Shown here: positions 6,480 to 10,356 of the stretch, in pieces
How positions within the stretch are numbered: position 1 is the first letter of the stretch
How the letters are laid out: every line of letters begins with the position of its first letter
Source: Actinomycetota bacterium
GTDB taxonomy: Bacteria > Actinomycetota > Actinomycetes > S36-B12
NCBI GenBank assembly: GCA_027729865.1
Contig: JAQCBM010000046.1
Location: 1-10,356, forward strand
Length of the DNA stretch: 10,356 nucleotides
Direction of reading: 5' to 3'
Made by a program: the position numbers and the translations under genes
Notes under the pieces: model-generated
The model's database searches: none
What the model saw: only the letters and a program-made list of their open reading frames with translations
Told to the model about the DNA's origin: nothing

Positions 6480-6543
6480 TGAATCTGGGACAAACGGCCT
6501 TGATTTTGGGACTTAGGCGCTTACATTTCGTCGATTCTGGGAC
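6480..6543 (+). repeat. Three phased direct repeats, candidate insertion-sequence end
   Basis: TGAATCTGGGAC (6480-6491), TGATTTTGGGAC (6501-6512) and CGATTCTGGGAC (6532-6543) share the core GA-T-TGGGAC. They start 21 and 31 bases apart, close to two and three helical turns. Multiple subterminal transposase-binding repeats of this kind are typical of IS21-like and some related element ends. No transposase and no matching inverted copy is present in the window, so this would be a relic or solo end. Binding sites for a regulator are the alternative. Confidence 0.45.
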
Positions 6544-6755
6544 GGTTGATGCAGACGCTCCCCTCAAGTGAGACAGGCAGCGGTCTTTCAGCTGCATTTC
6601 AGAATTCACCTACGCAAGCATCCAAGCCGGCTGCCGCTTGAGCTGAACCCACGCCAATGGCCACCTTATGGACTTTCCAGTGTTAGGCCTCACGCAACGG
6701 GCAGTCGAAGCCGAGTCTCCACGGAGAAGCTGTGAAGATCACCTGTACCGGACAA

Positions 6756-6767
6756 CGCTGATCAGCG
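6756..6767. repeat. 12-base perfect palindrome
   Basis: CGCTGATCAGCG is a perfect 12-bp dyad about 74 bases upstream of the tandem operator of the IclR-type gene. It could be a regulator site, but its sequence is unrelated to that operator, and a dyad of this size is expected occasionally by chance. Confidence 0.25.
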
Positions 6768-6829
6768 CCCGACGTTGATGGCGGGGACGTATCAGAGCAA
6801 ACTGCTTGTACGCCACGTGACGCCTTGGT

Positions 6830-6867
6830 AGGTTCAAAGATCTGAACCTGTGTTCATATATGTGAAT
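6830..6867. promoter_or_regulatory. Tandem palindromic operator upstream of the IclR-type regulator
   Basis: AGGTTCA-N6-TGAACCT (6830-6849, perfect 7-bp arms) is followed by GTTCA-N6-TGAAT (6852-6867, four of five arm positions symmetric). Both share TTCA-N6-TGAA, and their centres are 20 bases apart, so two dimers would bind one face of the helix. IclR regulators commonly bind such palindromes in their own promoters. The repeat structure is seen; autoregulation is inference. Confidence 0.6.
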
Positions 6868-6876
6868 GGAGTCGCG

Positions 6877-7647
6877 GTGGCCGATGGCGTGAAATCAGCC
6901 GAACGTGCAGTCGCTTTGCTCGAGTTGCTCGCGTCCGAGCCCGACGGACTCCCGTTCGGCGAGATTTGTGCCGTCCTGGGACTGCCGAAGAGTAGCGCTC
7001 ATGCCCTGCTGTCCACCCTCGTGAGAGCGAACTTCCTACGCTTCGAACCCACCATGCGCCGCTACTACGTGGGCGTTCGAGCGTTCGAAGTGGGGCAAGC
7101 CTTCATCCACGGTCTTGATGTCGCGCGCGAAGCCGTACCTCACCTTCAGTCTCTGCGGGAGGCCGTTAACGAAACCGCCCAGTTGGCGATTCTCGAAGGA
7201 GTCGAGAACGTCTACGTTGCCAAGATCGAGGCGAGTCATCACCTCAAACTCGCATCCGACGTAGGTCTTCGACTTCCGGCCCATGCGACAGCTCTCGGCA
7301 AGGTGCTCTTGAGCGGGCTCTCCGATGACGAAGTGATGGCCCGCTTCAGTGGTCGTCCACTCGAGCAGTTCACGGACAAGACCATCACCACGGTCGAGGG
7401 ACTGTTGGATCAACTGGGCCAAGTCCGACTCTTGGGGTTCTCCTTGGACGAAGGTGAACACACCCCGGGTGTGTACTGCACGGCGGTACCGATTCGCGAC
7501 CATCGCGAAACCGTGATTGCGGCAATGAGCGTGAGCGTTCCCGTCGTGCGCAATTCCCCTGAAGCGCGACTGAATATACTGGAATCGCTCAAGCGGGAGG
7601 CCGGACGGCTATCGAACAGACTCGGGTGCCCGGGTGAGGCAGCATGA
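6877..7647 (+). CDS. IclR-family transcriptional regulator
   Basis: DNA-binding regulator expected to control the catabolic genes that follow. From the chosen GTG the protein has 256 residues, the family norm. Residues about 5-60 form the winged helix-turn-helix: VKSAERAVALLELLA, then LPFGEICAVLGLPKSSAHALLSTLVRANFL with a typical recognition helix. The effector-binding domain runs from about 75 (AREAVPHLQSLREAVNETAQLAIL, LRLPAHATALGKVLLSG, GEHTPGVYCTAVPI). Start choice: GTG at 6877 has GGAG five bases upstream; in-frame GTGs at 6850 and 6862 would place the palindromic operator inside or beside the coding region and have no better ribosome site, while GTG 6889 is also possible. The stop overlaps the next ATG by four bases (ATGA), implying one transcript. 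The effector is unknown. Confidence 0.92.
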   Translation: MADGVKSAERAVALLELLASEPDGLPFGEICAVLGLPKSSAHALLSTLVRANFLRFEPTMRRYYVGVRAFEVGQAFIHGLDVAREAVPHLQSLREAVNETAQLAILEGVENVYVAKIEASHHLKLASDVGLRLPAHATALGKVLLSGLSDDEVMARFSGRPLEQFTDKTITTVEGLLDQLGQVRLLGFSLDEGEHTPGVYCTAVPIRDHRETVIAAMSVSVPVVRNSPEARLNILESLKREAGRLSNRLGCPGEAA

Positions 7648-8558
7648 CGATTGATGGCTGCCTACCGGTCGTAGCAACACCGTTCGCCGCGGATGAGAGC
7701 GTGGACGTTGGTGGCTTACGGGAAATCGTCGAACTGAACATCGGCTGTGGAGTCGATGCCCTTACGTGCTTCGGCTTAGCCAGCGAACTCTACAAACTGG
7801 ATGAAACCGATCGCGGCCTCATTCTCGATACCTTGATGACCGCGACGCAGGGTCGAGTGCCCGTAATCGTCGGTTGCGAGCACAGCGGTAACCGGGCTGC
7901 AGCCCATCGGTGTGCGCAAGCAGCGCAATTCGGGGCAAGCGCCGTCATGCTGCTCCCACCGAGTTTCACCATTCCCGCTCCATCGAGCATCCGTGACTAT
8001 TTCCTGCGCTGCGCCGATGCCTGCGACGTCTCGGTGATCGTTCAGGATGCGCCAGCATGGACGGGGGTGGAGTTGCCAGTCGACTTGCTTGTGGAATTGC
8101 ATGAGGAAGATGAACGCATCAACACTGTCAAACTGGAAGCGCCACCGATTTCGGAGAAGTCTCGTCTACTCCGTGAGGCTGGGATGAGTGTCGTGAGCGG
8201 CTACGGTGCGGTTCACCTCTATGAGGATGTCACGCTCGGATCGATCGACGGATTCATGCCCGGCTGCGCGTTCCCGGAAGTCATGGTGAGGCTCTGGAGC
8301 CGTGCCACGAGTGAGGATCGCGGTGATTTCGCTGAGCTGTATGAGCGCATATTGCCGCTGCTGATCGCGGAACTGACGGATTTGGACACATTCATCGAAG
8401 TCCAGAAGCGAGCCCTGGTGATGCGGGGACTCCTCAGCTCCACAACGTGCCGCGAGCCGCATCGAGCTGTCGCAGCAGACAGATGGAGGTATCTGGATCG
8501 ATTGATCGAGAATGCCCTCGCTCTAGGAAAGAAGGTTGCAAGCGATGACATTGTTTAG
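7644..8558 (+). CDS. DapA/N-acetylneuraminate lyase-family aldolase or dehydratase with atypical active site
   Basis: Class I (Schiff-base) TIM-barrel enzyme of 304 residues, normal length. The opening LPVVATPFAADESVD and the barrel strands (RVPVIVGCEHSG, GASAVMLLPPSF) are typical. Lys163 in NTVKLEAPP is the expected Schiff-base lysine. Two normally conserved features differ. The pyruvate-binding GTTGE loop reads GLASE (44-48). The catalytic Tyr of the YN-P--TG motif is replaced, the segment being VQDAPAWTG with Gln134-Asp135. True dihydrodipicolinate synthase activity is therefore unlikely; a sugar-acid or other catabolic retro-aldol or dehydration reaction on a keto acid is more plausible (inference). 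Its ATG overlaps the regulator stop, and the next gene starts within its end, so it belongs to the operon. Substrate unknown. Confidence 0.88.
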   Translation: MTIDGCLPVVATPFAADESVDVGGLREIVELNIGCGVDALTCFGLASELYKLDETDRGLILDTLMTATQGRVPVIVGCEHSGNRAAAHRCAQAAQFGASAVMLLPPSFTIPAPSSIRDYFLRCADACDVSVIVQDAPAWTGVELPVDLLVELHEEDERINTVKLEAPPISEKSRLLREAGMSVVSGYGAVHLYEDVTLGSIDGFMPGCAFPEVMVRLWSRATSEDRGDFAELYERILPLLIAELTDLDTFIEVQKRALVMRGLLSSTTCREPHRAVAADRWRYLDRLIENALALGKKVASDDIV

Positions 8559-9330
8559 TGTCAAGAGTCTGAGTGTCGGATCTGTGCAGGTCCCAGGTCC
8601 GGAGTTGTACTGGATGTCGGATTGGGATCGCTGGTATGACCTGGAATTCCAGATCGCCTTGATTCAGGGTCCGGGAGTCAATGCGCTGGTGAATACCGGG
8701 CCGCCAGCCGATCTCACACCCATCAACTCGATGTGGATGGCTTCACTTGGAGAGCGTGGCGAGTTCAAGCGGCGTAACGACCAAGAAGTGCCGAATGCCT
8801 TGGCGGCGGCCGGTCTATCGCCCTCGGACATCACACACGTGATCGTTACTCCCTTCCAGTTGTACACAACGGGAAACATCGCACTGTTCACGAATGCCGA
8901 AATATGTCTGAGCAAGCGAGGGTGGATCCACTACCACACGACGCACAGCCATCCGCATGACTCAAGGTGGCATTGCATCGATGAGCGCACCTTGATCCAT
9001 CTCGTCACCGACGCGTGGGATCGGGTCAGACTGCTCGACGATGAAGACACCATCGTTCCCGGAATCCGTACGTGGTTCGCTGGTACCCATCACCGTGCAT
9101 CGATAGCGGTCGATGTGGACACACCAAGTGGCACCGTGTGCATAAGCGATGCGTTCTTCACCTATGAGAATGTTGAGGGCGGTCGGCTGTTGGGAATCAA
9201 CGAGAATATGTATGAAGCCCTCAGCGCCAACGAACGTGCATTGTCCACCAGTGACATTCGATTCCCGCTCTACGATCCTGAAGTCTTCGCGCGCTACCCC
9301 GGCGGAGTCATCGCATCCGCAGGCGAGTGA
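8545..9330 (+). CDS. Metallo-beta-lactamase-fold protein lacking the canonical metal motif
   Basis: Protein of 261 residues resembling lactonase-type members of the metallo-beta-lactamase superfamily (N-acyl-homoserine-lactonase-like). Landmarks are FQIALIQGPGVNALVNTGPP (start of the fold), the strand ITHVIVTP, and WFAGTHHRASIAVDVDTPSG followed by CISDAFFTYENVEG. In the metal-binding loop, usually THxHxDHxGN, the sequence is TPFQLYTTGN (102-111): both His, the Asp and the final His are all replaced. His182 and Asp202 remain at later ligand positions; the C-terminal His (usually PGH) reads YPGG. A His-rich cluster occurs at 129-143. ATG 8545 was chosen, with GAAGG nine bases upstream, over an in-frame TTG at 8536; it overlaps the preceding gene by 14 bases. 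It may be a non-metal hydrolase, a differently metallated enzyme or a binding protein. Confidence 0.72.
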   Translation: MTLFSVKSLSVGSVQVPGPELYWMSDWDRWYDLEFQIALIQGPGVNALVNTGPPADLTPINSMWMASLGERGEFKRRNDQEVPNALAAAGLSPSDITHVIVTPFQLYTTGNIALFTNAEICLSKRGWIHYHTTHSHPHDSRWHCIDERTLIHLVTDAWDRVRLLDDEDTIVPGIRTWFAGTHHRASIAVDVDTPSGTVCISDAFFTYENVEGGRLLGINENMYEALSANERALSTSDIRFPLYDPEVFARYPGGVIASAGE

Positions 9331-9332
9331 AT

Positions 9333-10356
9333 GTGAACGCCCCGCGTTTGGCAGTCGTTGGTACCGGCTGGTGGTCATCTGAATTCCACATTCCCAGTTT
9401 GACGGCGTACGAGGGTGCGGAAATTGTCGGACTCGTTGACTCCGATCCTGAACGTCTGCGCCGTGTTGCTGAACACTACGCCGAGCTTCCGACCTACTCA
9501 TCCGTCGATGAGTTGATCGCTGCTGGCACTGCCGATGGGGTGGTCATCGCTACTCCATCTGCCACCCACTATGACATTGCTGCGAAATCGCTGGACGCAG
9601 GGATGCATGTCATGTTGGAGAAGCCCATGACTATCGATTCCCAGCAGGCTTGGGAACTCGTAGCCCTGGCGAGTACTCGCAATCTGCACCTGACTGTAGG
9701 ACTCACCTTCCAACACACGAGGGCCGCACAGGCCCTGCGACAGGAGATTCGTGGTGGGGCGATAGGCGAACTCGTGGCGGTTTCGGGATTGTTCGCTTCG
9801 ATGGTGGAGGCGTACTACCGCGGCTCGCCTGAGCAGTACGAGGAAGTCTTCCAGTGGCGTATCAACGGTCCGACCGCAGGGACCTATTCCTCGAATGGAA
9901 TGGCGGGGGGTGGGCAGGCGTTCACCCAGTTGTCCCACGCCTTCGGCATGGTCCTCCACGTTTGTGGTGATCCCATACGCGAGGTCTACGCCAAGATGAA
10001 TTTTCGGGACTTGGCGGTCGATCTAGCGGATGCCATCGCGTATGAGTTCTGGCCCGGGGCTGTCGGGACCATGTGTTCGACAGGCAATATGCGACCACGC
10101 GAGCCACACCAACAGGAGTTTCGCTACTACGGCACACGCGGGTACGCCATCCAGGATCTGGTAGCGGGGACGATGTTCGTGCAGCGTGCTGATGGTTCAA
10201 CGATGGAGATCTCCGGCGCAGAGGTTGGCGAGGTCTATCCCGCGTTCGCACCAGCGCGGCATCTTGCGGACTTGATTGCGGGCCGTTGCGACGTCAACAA
10301 TGCTCCCGCTATCGAGAGTGCCTGGGCAACGGATGCTCTGGAAGCTGCCTACCGAT
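9333..10356 (+). CDS. Gfo/Idh/MocA-family NAD(P)-dependent oxidoreductase (3' end outside window)
   Basis: Dehydrogenase likely oxidising or reducing a sugar, cyclitol or sugar-acid derivative. 341 codons are visible and the reading runs off the window edge without a stop; the family is usually about 330-390 residues, so little is missing. The N-terminal Rossmann fold begins LAVVGTGWWSSEFHIPSL (the third Gly of the usual GxGxxG is replaced), then IVGLVDSDPERL, VVIATPSATHYDIAAKSLDAG and the signature LEKPM with the catalytic-site Lys. The C-terminal substrate domain contains GGGQAFTQLSHAFGMVLHVCG, where the His is the likely acid/base residue. GTG 9333 is three bases after the preceding stop; GTG 9327, overlapping that stop as GTGA, is an alternative start. 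It is the fourth gene of the operon. Confidence 0.9.
   Translation, partial: MNAPRLAVVGTGWWSSEFHIPSLTAYEGAEIVGLVDSDPERLRRVAEHYAELPTYSSVDELIAAGTADGVVIATPSATHYDIAAKSLDAGMHVMLEKPMTIDSQQAWELVALASTRNLHLTVGLTFQHTRAAQALRQEIRGGAIGELVAVSGLFASMVEAYYRGSPEQYEEVFQWRINGPTAGTYSSNGMAGGGQAFTQLSHAFGMVLHVCGDPIREVYAKMNFRDLAVDLADAIAYEFWPGAVGTMCSTGNMRPREPHQQEFRYYGTRGYAIQDLVAGTMFVQRADGSTMEISGAEVGEVYPAFAPARHLADLIAGRCDVNNAPAIESAWATDALEAAYR

Larger units (their letters stand above)
6467..6829. other. Non-coding stretch between dnaB and the catabolic operon
   Basis: No convincing gene, tRNA or classical terminator is seen here; frames are short on both strands. It holds three phased direct repeats at its left end (6480-6543) and a 12-base palindrome (6756-6767), listed separately. 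The middle (6544-6755) shows nothing I can interpret. The synteny with mycobacteria seems to end here, consistent with an insertion or rearrangement boundary. Confidence 0.5.

Noticed and set aside
6544..6755. Possible small gene or terminator after dnaB
   Set aside because: No frame of useful length with a ribosome site and no stem followed by a T-tract was found.
7644..8558. Annotation as biosynthetic dihydrodipicolinate synthase (dapA)
   Set aside because: The catalytic Tyr and GTTGE loop are missing and the neighbours are catabolic-type genes, not lysine or peptidoglycan genes.

Overview
The window looks like an actinobacterial chromosome segment of moderately high G+C. I infer this from three things. 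The gene run rpsF–ssb–rpsR–rplI followed by dnaB matches the arrangement in Mycobacterium and relatives. GTG starts are frequent. The DnaB intein strongly resembles the mycobacterial DnaB intein as I remember it. In those relatives the cluster lies fairly near oriC. Genus cannot be read from the sequence.

Layout. Positions 1-670 (minus strand) carry a toxin–antitoxin pair: a ribbon-helix-helix antitoxin and a PIN-domain (VapC-type) toxin cut by the window edge. A 248-base divergent intergenic region (671-918) holds a perfect 11-bp inverted repeat and a structured rpsF leader. Positions 919-2491 are the compact plus-strand operon for bS6, SSB, bS18 (zinc form) and bL9, closed by a strong hairpin terminator (2508-2539). 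Two minus-strand genes follow: a small DUF4190-like membrane protein and a low-molecular-weight protein tyrosine phosphatase. About 300 bases (3521-3823) then precede dnaB and contain several DnaA-box-like sites. dnaB (3824-6466) is a 453-residue replicative helicase interrupted by a 427-residue intein that retains its splicing residues and both endonuclease aspartates.

After dnaB the character changes. A 410-base non-coding stretch (6467-6876) begins with three phased direct repeats that resemble an insertion-sequence end and finishes with a tandem palindromic operator. It leads into a tightly packed catabolic-type operon: an IclR regulator, a DapA/KDG-aldolase-family protein, a metallo-beta-lactamase-fold protein, and a Gfo/Idh/MocA oxidoreductase cut by the right edge. 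Overlapping or near-overlapping stops and starts suggest co-transcription, and the tandem palindrome suggests autoregulation by the IclR protein.

The most unusual part is this last operon. The lyase/aldolase-like enzyme lacks the usual catalytic Tyr and the GTTGE loop but keeps the Schiff-base Lys. The metallo-beta-lactamase-like protein has lost the whole HxHxDH metal motif and instead carries a His-rich cluster. Together with the dehydrogenase they may form an undescribed pathway for a carbohydrate-acid or lactone-like substrate; the substrate cannot be deduced from sequence.
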